Shown here piece by piece: positions 36,791 to 46,481 of a stretch of 64,000 nucleotides of DNA. The stretch is from Sedimentibacter acidaminivorans. Its GTDB lineage: Bacteria > Bacillota > Clostridia > Tissierellales > Sedimentibacteraceae. The position numbers and the translations under genes are program-made. The notes under the pieces were generated by a model that worked only from the letters and a program-made list of their open reading frames with translations, was not told the origin of the DNA and searched no databases. Each line of letters opens with the position of its first letter. Within the stretch, counting starts at the first letter, position 1. The stretch covers positions 186,001-250,000 of the forward strand of contig NZ_JAGGKS010000004.1 of assembly GCF_017873955.1 (NCBI RefSeq), in the 5' to 3' direction.

Positions 36791-37168
36791 AAATTTCACT
36801 CCTTAACGTAGATTTAGTAGTATATCAATTTATATTGTATTTATTATATCATAAAGCAAGCCAGATAACGGCTTGCATCACAACGATTCAATAAATACAT
36901 CAAGACAAAGACTTATGTCTTTGTTTCATTAATTGTATTTATTATAGCACAAAATTTATAAAATTACATGTTTTTTTGTATAAGTATCGTTTATAAAAAA
37001 GTTTGTATGTTTTCAATATGATGACAATATTTATTTGTGAATAATAATAATAGTAATAGTAATAATAAGCCCTTTATTTATAATAATATTTCTTGCAATA
37101 ACTTGTTGTTAATATTATAATGATAAAAAATACTTTATTAAAAATAAAAAAAATGAGGATTTTTACAA
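36791..37168. other. intergenic region with hairpins and a repeated AT-rich word
   Basis: Between divergent buk and the YtvI-like gene. It holds GCAAGCC / GGCTTGC (36855-36875), CAAAGAC / GTCTTTG (~36905-36922), two copies of TTGTATTTATTATA (36836, 36934) and a TAA/TAG trinucleotide run (37038-37066). On the minus strand GATATAATA resembles a -10 box. No gene seen. Confidence 0.5.
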
Positions 37169-38242
37169 ATGACATATGATGAAAAAAAGAAATTTATAGT
37201 TAACATTGTTTATATCATAACAGTATTTGCAGTTGCATATTTTATTTTTAAATATGCAATAAAATGGGTCATGCCATTTTTTGTTGGTTTTTTAATTGCA
37301 TTTATTTTAAAACCTATTACTGAGTTTATCACAAAAGTTACTCATATTAAAAGAAATGGAGTATCAATATTTGTTATAGGAATTTTTTATTTCATAATAG
37401 TAATATCTATATGGTTTTTATCTGCTTTCTTATGGAATGAAATATCGGGTTTGATAAAAATTGTACCTGGCTTATATTTTAATAAAATTGAACCTTTATT
37501 ACTTAATATTAACAATTGGATTGTAGATAGGGCTAAATTGCTTTCACCAGAATTTGCTAATACTCTTTCTAATATGATAATTAGTGGTTTACAATATGTT
37601 GCATCTATCGTAAAAAATTTATCTATATACTTGGTTTCAGCAATAACTGGATTAATATCAAATATACCACTATACCTAATTACAGTTATTTTTTCTATTG
37701 TTTGTTCATTTTTCATCAGTGTCGATTATAGAAATATTACTTCGTTTATAAAACGCCAGCTTCCTAATAAATTTAATTCAAATTTAGTTGAAGCACGTAG
37801 TTTTTTATCTGGCACATTGTTAAAAATGATTAGGGCATACACTATAATATTATCAATTACATTCATTGAAATGATTATCGGATTGTCCATATTGAAAGTC
37901 AAATATGCATTACCTATTGCTGCGATTGTAGCAGTGTTAGATATTTTACCTTTATTGGGCACAGGTGGATTTCTCATTCCATGGGCAATAATTGAATTAA
38001 TCTTAAAGGATTATCGTATGGGTTTTGGACTGATAATAATTTATATAGTAATTACTGTAGTCAGAAATACTATTGAACCAAGAATCGTTGGTCATCAAAT
38101 TGGCCTTAACCCTGTTGTTACAATTACGGCAATGTATGCTGGATTAAGGTTGTTTGGATTTGCTGGATTTATTTTAGCCCCTATGATTTCAATTTTGATA
38201 AAACATTTAAATGATACTGGTAGAATACATCTTTATAAGTAA
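37169..38242 (+). CDS. YtvI-like sporulation membrane protein, AI-2E transporter family
   Basis: 357 aa, seven or eight membrane helices: two near the N-terminus (~10-45), one ~60-85, one ~150-185 and a C-terminal cluster (~210-345) with the family pattern TGGFLIPWAIIEL and NTIEPRIVGHQIGLNPV. It resembles YtvI, made during sporulation. ATG behind ATGAGGA. Ends in a strong bidirectional terminator. Confidence 0.82.
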   Translation: MTYDEKKKFIVNIVYIITVFAVAYFIFKYAIKWVMPFFVGFLIAFILKPITEFITKVTHIKRNGVSIFVIGIFYFIIVISIWFLSAFLWNEISGLIKIVPGLYFNKIEPLLLNINNWIVDRAKLLSPEFANTLSNMIISGLQYVASIVKNLSIYLVSAITGLISNIPLYLITVIFSIVCSFFISVDYRNITSFIKRQLPNKFNSNLVEARSFLSGTLLKMIRAYTIILSITFIEMIIGLSILKVKYALPIAAIVAVLDILPLLGTGGFLIPWAIIELILKDYRMGFGLIIIYIVITVVRNTIEPRIVGHQIGLNPVVTITAMYAGLRLFGFAGFILAPMISILIKHLNDTGRIHLYK

Positions 38243-38243
38243 T

Positions 38244-38284
38244 AAAAAAAATCGTGAAGAATTACTTTCTTCACGATTTTTTTA
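38244..38284. terminator. bidirectional terminator
   Basis: AAAAATCGTGAAGAA / TTCTTCACGATTTTT stem between convergent genes. Confidence 0.85.
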
Positions 38285-38291
38285 TGACATG

Positions 38292-38939
38292 TTAAGCTAT
38301 ATAAAAATACATCATTACAAAATGACAAAATGTACCTGCTAAAACAAACAAATGAAAGAGCTCATGAAAACCGAACCATGGTTTGTCTATATTAGGCCTT
38401 TTTAACCCGTAAATCACTCCACCAACAGTATACATAACCCCACCTAGAACAAGCCAAATCACTCCGCCTAATGCCATACTTTTAACAAGAGGTGCAAATA
38501 CTAAAACTGAAATCCAACCCATCCCTATATATAACCCCGAACTTACCCATCTTGGAGCATTAATCCAAAAAATTTTTATAAATACACCTATAAGTGTAAT
38601 AGTCCAAACAACACCTAAAAGCGTATATCCTACAACACTTTTTAAAGCAAGAAGGCATATAGGAGTATATGTACCTGAAATTAATACAAATATCATTATG
38701 TGATCTAGTTTTCTCATAACAAGTTTGGCTTTCTGTTTAGATGCATCAATAAAATGATATATTGTACTTGTTGAATACAATAAAATCATACTTAATCCAA
38801 ATATGATAAAAGCAATTATACTCATTGTGTTTTGAGATTTTATTGCATTATACAATAGCATAATCATTCCTATTATAGCAAATATAGCACCGCCTAAGTG
38901 CGTAAGAGCACTTGTTATTTCTTTCTTATCTTTATTCAT
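38292..38939 (-). CDS. hemolysin III / TrhA-family membrane protein
   Basis: 215 aa, seven membrane helices. PAQR-type conserved residues are present: EITSALTHLGGAIFA (His ~14), STSTIYHFI (Ser, His ~62), KLDHIMIFVLISGTYTPICL (Asp-His ~83) and GFHELFHLFVLAGTFCHFVM near the C-terminus. TrhA relatives adjust membrane fluidity; older names refer to hemolysin III, without proof of lysis. Monocistronic. Confidence 0.88.
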   Translation of the reverse strand: MNKDKKEITSALTHLGGAIFAIIGMIMLLYNAIKSQNTMSIIAFIIFGLSMILLYSTSTIYHFIDASKQKAKLVMRKLDHIMIFVLISGTYTPICLLALKSVVGYTLLGVVWTITLIGVFIKIFWINAPRWVSSGLYIGMGWISVLVFAPLVKSMALGGVIWLVLGGVMYTVGGVIYGLKRPNIDKPWFGFHELFHLFVLAGTFCHFVMMYFYIA

Positions 38940-39047
38940 TTTAGCACCTTCCTTATATAGTTTTAATAACTATGTTATATGGCTATGATATGACTATTTT
39001 TCTAATTTGTCAATATCATAAACGAGAATCTTGTATGCTAAAGTTAT

Positions 39048-39752
39048 TTATTTGGCAAATATAATATATTGAATTGCTGGACTTGCTCCGTAATTGTTGT
39101 AATTTTCTTTAATCTTCATTGCCACTTTATGCAATTCTTCATAATTTTCTGAATCTTTCCATTTATTAACTTTAATTAAAGCCTTATCTACTCTTTTTGC
39201 TATTGATTCATTTTTTAATAAGTTAACCTCTAAGTCATCGAAATCATCTTCAACCCTCATACCTGCATCTGAAATAAACTCTAATATTTCCTTATGCGAA
39301 TATGTTTGATGGTGGTAAACTCCAGAATATGTGTCGATTAAACAATCAAGATTATGTATTAAAGCATGCGTCAAGGAAGAACCCGATTGCCCATCAGCAG
39401 GCATCTCACTAATAAGGATAATCCCATCATCTTTTTTTATCCTAAGGATTTCTTTTAGCAACGCAGGTATATCATTAACATGATGCAAAGAATTAGATAT
39501 GCAAACTAAATCAAAATATTTATTAGGAAAATTTGTGTGACATCCATCCATAACCTGAAACCTTATCTTATTATTTCCAGCAAATTCAGCTTCTGCTTTT
39601 TCAAATCCTTCATTGGAAATATCTATTCCTGTAATTTCATCATACCCACTCAAATTATTAACTAATCGTTTGATAAAAGCACCATCTCTTGTTGCAATAT
39701 CTAAAATTGAACCAAACTTCATATTACATAATTTTTCATTAAGACCTTTCAT
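39048..39752 (-). CDS. class I SAM-dependent methyltransferase
   Basis: 234 aa. SAM-binding motif I SILDIATRDGAFIKRL (~15-30), motif II ITGIDISNEGFEKAE (~38), motif III FDLVCISNSLHHVND (~79-93). UbiE/COQ5-like Methyltransf_11 fold. Substrate unknown. It is just downstream of the ena operon but separated by 190 bp, so it is probably not part of it. Confidence 0.8.
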   Translation of the reverse strand: MKGLNEKLCNMKFGSILDIATRDGAFIKRLVNNLSGYDEITGIDISNEGFEKAEAEFAGNNKIRFQVMDGCHTNFPNKYFDLVCISNSLHHVNDIPALLKEILRIKKDDGIILISEMPADGQSGSSLTHALIHNLDCLIDTYSGVYHHQTYSHKEILEFISDAGMRVEDDFDDLEVNLLKNESIAKRVDKALIKVNKWKDSENYEELHKVAMKIKENYNNYGASPAIQYIIFAK

Positions 39753-39939
39753 TTCCTACTCCTTTAAATAAACTTCTTTTAAAAAATCACCTAAAAACCG
39801 CTATGAGAAAATTTATATTACATCACATATACGATTATTTAGATGATTTTCAAAAATAAAGATATTATTAAACTTTTATATCAAGAATTTAAAAATTAAT
39901 TCATTGTAAATATTCTAATTTGTTTATATTCTTGTATAA

Positions 39940-40524
39940 TTATCTTAAGCCGTCTTCACACTTAGCTTCTTCTTTTGTAAGTCCACCTACTCTTGGGTGA
40001 GGTCTTCCACAGTTTGTTACTGAAAGTATTAATACTAATTCATTATCTCTTGGTGCATCTGGAACTCTTACTTCCATTGCATCAAAGTGAGTTCTTACAA
40101 ATGCTGCATCTTTAAAGCCAAGTGGAACATCTATTGCAACTCCTGGGTAACCCATTTTTTTAGCAGAAGGTATAAGTGCTTTTCCTCCTCCTATAGCTGC
40201 TCTGAAAGGCTTTCCTAATGTTGGGTGTAGTAAAGCTGCTCCGTGTTCAAGCTCTCCATTTCCCCCAATAATTGCTGCTTTACCATAGCTCTCTACTTCG
40301 TTTTTGTCCATTCCAGCTGCTTTTAATGCTCTATCAACTAGATCTAGTGTTATCGATGCACTCCAATCTGAGAATGCTGATAAATCTTCAACATATTTTC
40401 CTGCATATGGGTTTTCAAATACTACTGCTATAGCTGCTCTTTTATGGCTTCCTTCTACTTCTTTTCCACCATCGCTTTTGATATCTTCTACAAATGTGTA
40501 ATACTTTCTAATTTTAACATCCAT
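39940..40524 (-). CDS. AA_synth-family protein linked to enamidase
   Basis: 194 aa from ATG at 40524, 8 nt after GGAGG; upstream in-frame ATGs overlap the ribosome site. It matches by pattern the AA_synth family (PF06684; formerly DUF1185): IAVVFENPYAGKYVEDLSAF, then EHGAALLHPTLGKPFRAAIG, and DVPLGFKDAAFVRTHFDAME. No reaction is established for it as far as I know. It is the second gene of the ena operon, 71 bp downstream. It may handle the unstable aldehyde product or a ring-hydrolysis side reaction; that is a guess. Confidence 0.75.
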   Translation of the reverse strand: MDVKIRKYYTFVEDIKSDGGKEVEGSHKRAAIAVVFENPYAGKYVEDLSAFSDWSASITLDLVDRALKAAGMDKNEVESYGKAAIIGGNGELEHGAALLHPTLGKPFRAAIGGGKALIPSAKKMGYPGVAIDVPLGFKDAAFVRTHFDAMEVRVPDAPRDNELVLILSVTNCGRPHPRVGGLTKEEAKCEDGLR

Positions 40525-40595
40525 CTTCATTTCCTCCATAATTATATTTTTTTATTCTTAATAATTCTTAATAAACAAATAATTAACAAACTATA

Positions 40596-41756
40596 CTAGC
40601 AAACTTCTGCTTTTGTTTTTGGTGGTGGTGTATTTTTGCTCTTAGTAACCATTACTTTTCCATCAACAACTACCATTGAAATTCCTGGCAAATCTCCTGC
40701 TTCTAATGCTTCTAAACTATTCTCTCCTACTGAACCCATTGGAGTATCCATTATTACGAAATCAGCTTCTTTTCCTTCTTCAATTAATCCTGTGTTTAAA
40801 CCATATACCTTTGCAGTATTTCCAGTTGCAAAACACAATGCTTCTGCTGCTGTTATTTCTGACTCTGAAGCTATATATGATACTGTTCTTAATACTCCTA
40901 ATGGTATAAATCCTGTACCTGATGGTGAATCATTTCCTACGATTACTCTATTTAATTCACCTTTTGCTTTAACTGCATTTACTGTATGCTTCATTATTTT
41001 ATAATTACCGCATTGTACTATCTCTAAAGTTAATTTTGTATCATTAACAAGCTTATCTACTTCTTGTGGAGCTATTGCTGTTGGACCACCATTGATGTGT
41101 GACACTACATCTGGATCAGTATTTATTACATCATCAGCAGTTATTGTACTGCTTCCAGGTATAGATGTTCCACCCGTATGCATCATTACTTTAAATCCAT
41201 TTTTCTTAGCCCACTTAACCATTGGTGCTGCAATTTCTGGGTTATTAACTGAACCTAGTCCTATTTCACCTACTAACCAAACTCCTTCTTTGGCAAGTTC
41301 TTCAAAATCCTTTTCTACTAGACCTTTTTCTAAAATCAATGCTCCACCATGCAGTTTTACTCCACCTGGTCTAGCATTTTGCGAACTTTTATGTGCAAGC
41401 ATTGCTAATGCTTTTGTACCTGCAGCATCTTTTGGTCTACCTGGTGTATGACACTCTCCAGCTGATATCATTGATGTAACGCCACCATTCATTGAACCCT
41501 CAATGAATCCTAATGTATTTAATCTTGGTGTAAAATCACCTAACACTGGGTGGACATGTGAATCTATGAATCCTGGTGCAACGGTTGTACCATTTGCGTT
41601 AATAACCTTATCACATTTACAATTATCTAAAATACTTTCATTTCCTACTTTTTTTATTTTACCATCTTCTACAATAATTGTATTTGCTTTTGATACAGGA
41701 TTATTTATATCTCCTGTAATTAAAATACCTATGTTTTTAATAGCTAAAGTTGACAT
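40596..41756 (-). CDS. ena: enamidase
   Basis: 386 aa from ATG at 41756, 7 nt after AGGAGG; a longer frame to 41816 has no ribosome site and overlaps the promoter. Amidohydrolase fold with GFIDSHVHP (His 67/69), a bridging region VWLVGEIGLGS, VMMHTGG and the metal-ligand VIVGNDSPSG. In E. barkeri this Fe/Zn enzyme hydrolyses 1,4,5,6-tetrahydro-6-oxonicotinate to ammonia and 2-formylglutarate. Its operon has its own sigma-54 promoter and upstream sites. Confidence 0.92.
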   Translation of the reverse strand: MSTLAIKNIGILITGDINNPVSKANTIIVEDGKIKKVGNESILDNCKCDKVINANGTTVAPGFIDSHVHPVLGDFTPRLNTLGFIEGSMNGGVTSMISAGECHTPGRPKDAAGTKALAMLAHKSSQNARPGGVKLHGGALILEKGLVEKDFEELAKEGVWLVGEIGLGSVNNPEIAAPMVKWAKKNGFKVMMHTGGTSIPGSSTITADDVINTDPDVVSHINGGPTAIAPQEVDKLVNDTKLTLEIVQCGNYKIMKHTVNAVKAKGELNRVIVGNDSPSGTGFIPLGVLRTVSYIASESEITAAEALCFATGNTAKVYGLNTGLIEEGKEADFVIMDTPMGSVGENSLEALEAGDLPGISMVVVDGKVMVTKSKNTPPPKTKAEVC

Positions 41757-41803
41757 TATCTTACCTCCTATAATTTTATATTTATTATTATACTTATTAA
41801 ACC

Positions 41804-41820
41804 TAGCATATTTCATGCCA
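41804..41820 (-). promoter_or_regulatory. sigma-54 promoter of the ena operon
   Basis: Minus strand TGGCATG-AAAT-ATGCT; GG and GC are 12 bp apart as required. Start point expected near 41794, 38 bp before ena. Confidence 0.8.
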
Positions 41821-41895
41821 TTTATTTAACAAGTTAATATTTAGAACATTACCGCATATAATTAAATAATATTATAAACATAAAGTAACACAACA

Positions 41896-41995
41896 TTTCA
41901 ATTTTGTAATGTTATTTCTTTTGAATGACTATAATACACTAATAAACTTGCGTAACATATATTTCACAAATGAAACAATCCTTTCATTTATGAAG
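41896..41995. promoter_or_regulatory. three upstream activator sites for ena
   Basis: Palindromes at 41896-41909 (TTTCAATTTTGTAA), 41962-41975 (TTTCA-CAAA-TGAAA) and 41982-41995 (TTTCA-TTTA-TGAAG). Centres are 66 and 20 bp apart. They lie 84-170 bp upstream of the -24 box. Confidence 0.75.
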
Positions 41996-42030
41996 TAATT
42001 ATCTATAATATATTAGAAAAATACTAATAT

Positions 42031-44025
42031 TTATATTTTAAAAACTGAAACTAAATTCTTTAATTCAAGTGCAATTTGAGCAAGATCTTCACAAGATTTA
42101 CCTACCTCCGACATAGAAGCTGCTTGCTCTTCTGTTGAAGCTGAAGCTTCTTCTGTACTCGCCGCATTTTCTTGAGCTATTGAAGATAAATTTTGAATAA
42201 TGCCTAATATCTCAGCCTTTTTTTCTTCCATATCTTTGCCTGAAATATTTAATTGTTTAATAGCATTCTCTGCATTATTCATAGCCTTAAGTATTTCTTT
42301 GTATTTATTTTCTGAATTTGACACACTTTCTATTTGCTGTTTAAAGTAGACTAAAACTTCTTGTATAGTATTTACAGAATTAGTTGAGTTTATTTGCAAC
42401 TCATTAACTGCCTCATCTATTAATTTAGTTGAATCCGCTGATTGTTCAGCAAGCCTTTTAATTTCAGCAGCTACAACTGCAAATCCCTTTCCATGTTCCC
42501 CAGCTCTCGCTGCTTCAATTGCAGCATTTAAAGCTAATAAATTTGTCTGTTGTGATATTGATGCAATTACCTCACTTGCCTTACCAATATTATTAGCACT
42601 TGTGTTAGTTTTTATAATATCCTCATATACTTCTTTTATTGACATTTCATTATCAGATGTCTTCAATGTAAGGTCATTCATAATTTCTAAACCGTCATCA
42701 ATTAGTTTAATAACTATATTAGTATCTTCGTTTAACTCTTCCATATTTTGATTATTTGTTTCTATCAAATCACCTAATTCATTAACCTTAATAGAACCAA
42801 CTTCTGTATCTTGAGCTTGATTACTTGCCCCTCTAGCAATTTCTTCAATTGAACTTGCTACTTCTTCAGATGAAGCTGTAGTTTGTTGAGCTGTAGCACT
42901 TAATTCTTCAGAAGACGTTGCTACTTGCTCAGAAGTATTAGTTATATTCCCTATAAGTTTGATAAAACTCTTATTAAGCGTGTCAATAGCTCTTGAAAGT
43001 TCACCGGTCTCATCCTTTTTATTAAGATAAGATTTTGAAACTTCTTTAGTAAAATCTCCAGAAGCAATTAACTTTATATGCTTTGTAACAGTTGATATAG
43101 GATTTGCAATTTGAATTCCTATTAACAAAACAAGCACAAATGCAATAACTATCATTACTATAGAAATTAAAATCGAATTTTTGGCTAATTGTGATAATTC
43201 TGACAATATTTCTTCATTATGGGCCGTAACAGCTAAAGACCAATCAGTTCCATTAATAGGTGTATACCCAATAAGACGATCCTTAGTACCATCATGATAC
43301 TCTCCTGATCCAGTTTCAGCATTTATCATCTTATTAACTATCTCAGTAAGTTCACTTATACTATCATTTTCTGTACTGCTCTTTAATAAATTATGACTAT
43401 CAAGTACTAAATTACTATCTTTATGAGCTACTAACGTCCCTTCTTTATTAATAATAAAAGTTTCGCCATTCTCTCCAATGTTAATATCACTTACAACATT
43501 GCTTAAATCACTACCATCTCTTACTGCAGCAATTACACCAGTAATTTTTCCATTTTCTTTAATTGGAACTGAATAAACAATTATGATCGTTCCATCTTCC
43601 TTACTAACTAAAGGATCAGATACATAACTTTCGCCACTCAATGCTTTTTGGAAAAACAATCTTTCCTTTAATTCGTATATTTTACCATTTGTTGCAACTG
43701 CATGTCCATTAACGTCTATAAGATCAACTATTTGATGACCACTTCTTTTTAATTCTTCATTAAGAAGAATTAACTTATCTTCTGCTGAATTTTCTGGATC
43801 AGAAATTCTTGGTTGAGATGCCAATGTTTCTAGTTTTCCTAACTGTTCTTGCATCCTCGCTTCAATTGTTTTGGATGCTTGACTAGCTATAATCTCTAAA
43901 TCATATTTTGTAGAACTTTTTAATACACTAGATGCCTCATAATATGATATGTAACCTAAAACTGCACAAATAGCTATAATAATAGCTGAAAAATACGTTA
44001 CGATTTTTAACTTTATACTTTTCAT
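42031..44025 (-). CDS. methyl-accepting chemotaxis protein in the nicotinate operon
   Basis: 664 aa from ATG at 44025 behind GGGGG. Membrane helix ~5-25, periplasmic-type dCache sensor (~30-270), second helix (~275-297), HAMP (~300-355) and the signalling domain with [20 protein letters not shown] (~475). It is the last gene of the hgd...hnr transcription unit, 12 bp behind the UPF0280 gene, which suggests that its ligand is nicotinate or a pathway intermediate. Confidence 0.9.
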   Translation of the reverse strand: MKSIKLKIVTYFSAIIIAICAVLGYISYYEASSVLKSSTKYDLEIIASQASKTIEARMQEQLGKLETLASQPRISDPENSAEDKLILLNEELKRSGHQIVDLIDVNGHAVATNGKIYELKERLFFQKALSGESYVSDPLVSKEDGTIIIVYSVPIKENGKITGVIAAVRDGSDLSNVVSDINIGENGETFIINKEGTLVAHKDSNLVLDSHNLLKSSTENDSISELTEIVNKMINAETGSGEYHDGTKDRLIGYTPINGTDWSLAVTAHNEEILSELSQLAKNSILISIVMIVIAFVLVLLIGIQIANPISTVTKHIKLIASGDFTKEVSKSYLNKKDETGELSRAIDTLNKSFIKLIGNITNTSEQVATSSEELSATAQQTTASSEEVASSIEEIARGASNQAQDTEVGSIKVNELGDLIETNNQNMEELNEDTNIVIKLIDDGLEIMNDLTLKTSDNEMSIKEVYEDIIKTNTSANNIGKASEVIASISQQTNLLALNAAIEAARAGEHGKGFAVVAAEIKRLAEQSADSTKLIDEAVNELQINSTNSVNTIQEVLVYFKQQIESVSNSENKYKEILKAMNNAENAIKQLNISGKDMEEKKAEILGIIQNLSSIAQENAASTEEASASTEEQAASMSEVGKSCEDLAQIALELKNLVSVFKI

Positions 44026-44049
44026 TATTTCCCCCAAATTTTTTTAAAT

Positions 44050-44889
44050 TTATACAAAACTAACATTCAAATTATCTGGGAATTTGACTATATCGTTTCC
44101 TATACATATAATTGCACCGCTTATTATACCTCTTTTATACAAATCCTCCGCTGCACTTAACCCGTTAAATAGAGCTTTATATTTATTTTTTTCATTTATT
44201 TGCCCTACTTTTAATGTCACCATCTGTCCAGGTATATCTGTTCCTGAATCTATTTCTTCAGCTAAACACCGAACTATATTATCATCATCAATATTTGTCA
44301 TATTGCCAAGATATGTGGCACAAGCATCGGCTATAGCCGCATTTTCTCCTAATGCGACTGCAGCCGTAGCTATACCTTTTGTAAAACTTCTTCCACCAAT
44401 TCCACTAGTACATATACCATGGATGTTCATCTCTTTTGTAATTGTTAATATAAGTTGTCCTTTATCTGCATCTTTATATAGTGGGATTCCAACCTTAATA
44501 TCTTTCCCTGTCAAATCAGTTAGTGCAAGGTCTCCACCATTATTAATAATTACTCTTGTCCCGCCTAATTCCAATGCATATTCTAGTGCGAGGTCTGAGA
44601 AGGAACCTGCTACTGCACCTAGAGTATTCAGCTCTTGATATCCACTCTGTTCAACTGCAACAATCATCTTATTTAAAACTTTTGGAAACTCATCACTTGT
44701 TTTTCTATAAGTTCGCATCTTGCTTAGTTGAGGCAGATACACAGCTAATTCCTCAAGTTGAGATATCACGCGCTCTGCAGTTATTACTCCAATTTCTGGA
44801 ACTCGCTTGTCTCCAACATATACATCTATTACCATTTGTGTCGGTCCATGATCTATAAATACTCTGTTGTCTGGAAGTTGTTGAATCAT
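44050..44889 (-). CDS. UPF0280-family (ApbE-like) protein, candidate flavin-transfer partner of Hnr
   Basis: 279 aa. UPF0280 patterns: FIDHGPTQMVIDV (~11), LGAVAGSFSDLALEYALELG (~89-109), RVIINNGGDLAL (~111-122), SGIGGRSFTKGIATAAVAL (~162). The family is distantly related to ApbE FAD:protein FMN transferases. It starts 2 bp behind hnr. Hnr of E. barkeri holds a covalently bound flavin, so a role in attaching it is attractive but unproved. ATG behind GAGGAATAATT-type leader. Confidence 0.75.
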   Translation of the reverse strand: MIQQLPDNRVFIDHGPTQMVIDVYVGDKRVPEIGVITAERVISQLEELAVYLPQLSKMRTYRKTSDEFPKVLNKMIVAVEQSGYQELNTLGAVAGSFSDLALEYALELGGTRVIINNGGDLALTDLTGKDIKVGIPLYKDADKGQLILTITKEMNIHGICTSGIGGRSFTKGIATAAVALGENAAIADACATYLGNMTNIDDDNIVRCLAEEIDSGTDIPGQMVTLKVGQINEKNKYKALFNGLSAAEDLYKRGIISGAIICIGNDIVKFPDNLNVSFV

Positions 44890-44891
44890 AA

Positions 44892-46409
44892 TTATTCCTC
44901 TGTTTCTAATTTTTCAAGGAGTTCTTTCATACCGATTATATGATCTGTATGTCCTCCAAGTTTTTCAAATTCATCTCTTGTCATAGTATATTCTATAGGA
45001 ACAACTGTAGCAGGCGTTGGTACCCAAGTAGTCGATTCTGGAACCATTTTTGCTACATCAACCATAAAGTTTATTCCTCCTCCAGGAAGAATAAATACTG
45101 GAGCCCCAGCAACTGTCATACGAATATCTTCGTCATGAACTGCGTCTGTTAATTTTTTAGGGAATTTTGTAACACCTGCCCTAGCACTTCCACCTGTACC
45201 ACCTGTACATATAACCGAAACCTTAGATTCCTCACAAGTGTCAGAAATAAGTTTAACAACGTTTATTACATCTTCTGTAATTGAGATTTCTTTTATACTT
45301 CCATCTTCTTGCACTTCTAATAATGAAGCTTTCTGCCCTGTAGTTTCTGTAACTAATATTTTATATCCTGGTTTTGCTGTATTCATATCTACTGATTTTA
45401 CTGCATCAATAGGGTTTAGGATTGTAGTTCCACCCCAACCATGTCCACTTTCTCCAAAATATCTTCCTCTTGTACTTCTAACTCCAGCAGGTACTACTCC
45501 GCTATATTTCATTCCAACTTCTTCACCAGCAAAATGCTCTGAAAGTAATCCTATTACATGATAGTCAAGAACTATTGCTTCATCTACAACATCAGACATA
45601 AATCTAGCAAACATTCCTATTGTAGCACTGCCACAACCTACTCTCATAAGCTTCTCTTTTAAACCATCTATAATAGGTGCCTCACCTTGTTGAATTTCCA
45701 AAGTGCTTCCATTTTCTACTTTTAAAGTTACCCTACGTCCATTAGCCAAATCAACAATTGTTCTTGCAACTACGAAACCATCATTTCCATGACTTAACAA
45801 GTTAGCTCCACCAATTGATAACATCTTTGAACCATATTCTTCAGTAGTAATATGTCCTACTACCTTTCCATCTCTTTTTATATTTGCGCCTTCTTCTCCA
45901 ATATGCATGTTTGTATCAATTTTAACTTTTACTCCACTATAGCTTAATGGTGCTTCAGTAACAACTGTTACAACATCTACGCCATTTACGTTATCTTGAA
46001 CTATAAATGGAGCTGGACGGCAGCATGGATAATTTGTTCCGCTACCTGTGGCTGTAATCAATGGTTTATATGGTAATTTGGTATTTGTTGGTTCTTTAGT
46101 AACAGCTTCAACTACAAGCTTTCTATTTCTCTTTATTTCACCATTTACATTTGTATATCTCTTGCAAGCTCCTGTGCTACCAGTTGGTATTGCACAGCTA
46201 ACAGGACAATTTTTACACTTAACTGTATTTTTCTCTTGTTCTTCTGTCCTTTCAATTGCTCCAAAAGGACATACCCTAAAACAAATGCCACAAGATACAC
46301 ATTTACTATTAGTTTTTGCTTTTTTGTCTATCATTTCTATTGCATCTAATGGACAGTTTTTAACACATAAACTGCAACCTTTACACTTATCTACAATTAT
46401 GTTTATCAT
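44892..46409 (-). CDS. hnr: 6-hydroxynicotinate reductase
   Basis: 505 aa. The N-terminus has two ferredoxin-like [4Fe-4S] motifs, CKGCSLCVKNCP (9-20) and CVSCGICFRVCP (37-48), then extra cysteines (CKNCPVSCAI, 65-73) that could hold the [2Fe-2S] cluster. The rest is the Hnr catalytic region (PLITATGSGTNYPCCRPAPF, 116-135; LMRVGCGSATIGMF, 254-267). It reduces 6-hydroxynicotinate to 1,4,5,6-tetrahydro-6-oxonicotinate, with ferredoxin as likely donor. ATG behind AGGAG. Confidence 0.93.
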   Translation of the reverse strand: MINIIVDKCKGCSLCVKNCPLDAIEMIDKKAKTNSKCVSCGICFRVCPFGAIERTEEQEKNTVKCKNCPVSCAIPTGSTGACKRYTNVNGEIKRNRKLVVEAVTKEPTNTKLPYKPLITATGSGTNYPCCRPAPFIVQDNVNGVDVVTVVTEAPLSYSGVKVKIDTNMHIGEEGANIKRDGKVVGHITTEEYGSKMLSIGGANLLSHGNDGFVVARTIVDLANGRRVTLKVENGSTLEIQQGEAPIIDGLKEKLMRVGCGSATIGMFARFMSDVVDEAIVLDYHVIGLLSEHFAGEEVGMKYSGVVPAGVRSTRGRYFGESGHGWGGTTILNPIDAVKSVDMNTAKPGYKILVTETTGQKASLLEVQEDGSIKEISITEDVINVVKLISDTCEESKVSVICTGGTGGSARAGVTKFPKKLTDAVHDEDIRMTVAGAPVFILPGGGINFMVDVAKMVPESTTWVPTPATVVPIEYTMTRDEFEKLGGHTDHIIGMKELLEKLETEE

Positions 46410-46481
46410 ATAAACTTTCTCCTACCTATATTAATATTTGCTTGTAAATTAACGAATTACCTTATAGTTAGTTCAACTTAA

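Noticed and set aside
37036-37067. TAA/TAG trinucleotide run, considered as iterons or CRISPR-like DNA
   Set aside because: It is a short, imperfect, AT-rich microsatellite without spacers. No CRISPR array was seen anywhere in the window.
40636-41829. Long open frames on the plus strand across the ena gene and other island genes
   Set aside because: They lack ribosome sites, have low-complexity composition and lie opposite well-recognised genes.
46410-46481. Separate promoter for hnr
   Set aside because: The 72-bp gap contains a ribosome site but no convincing sigma-A or sigma-54 elements; hnr is taken as part of the hgd operon.
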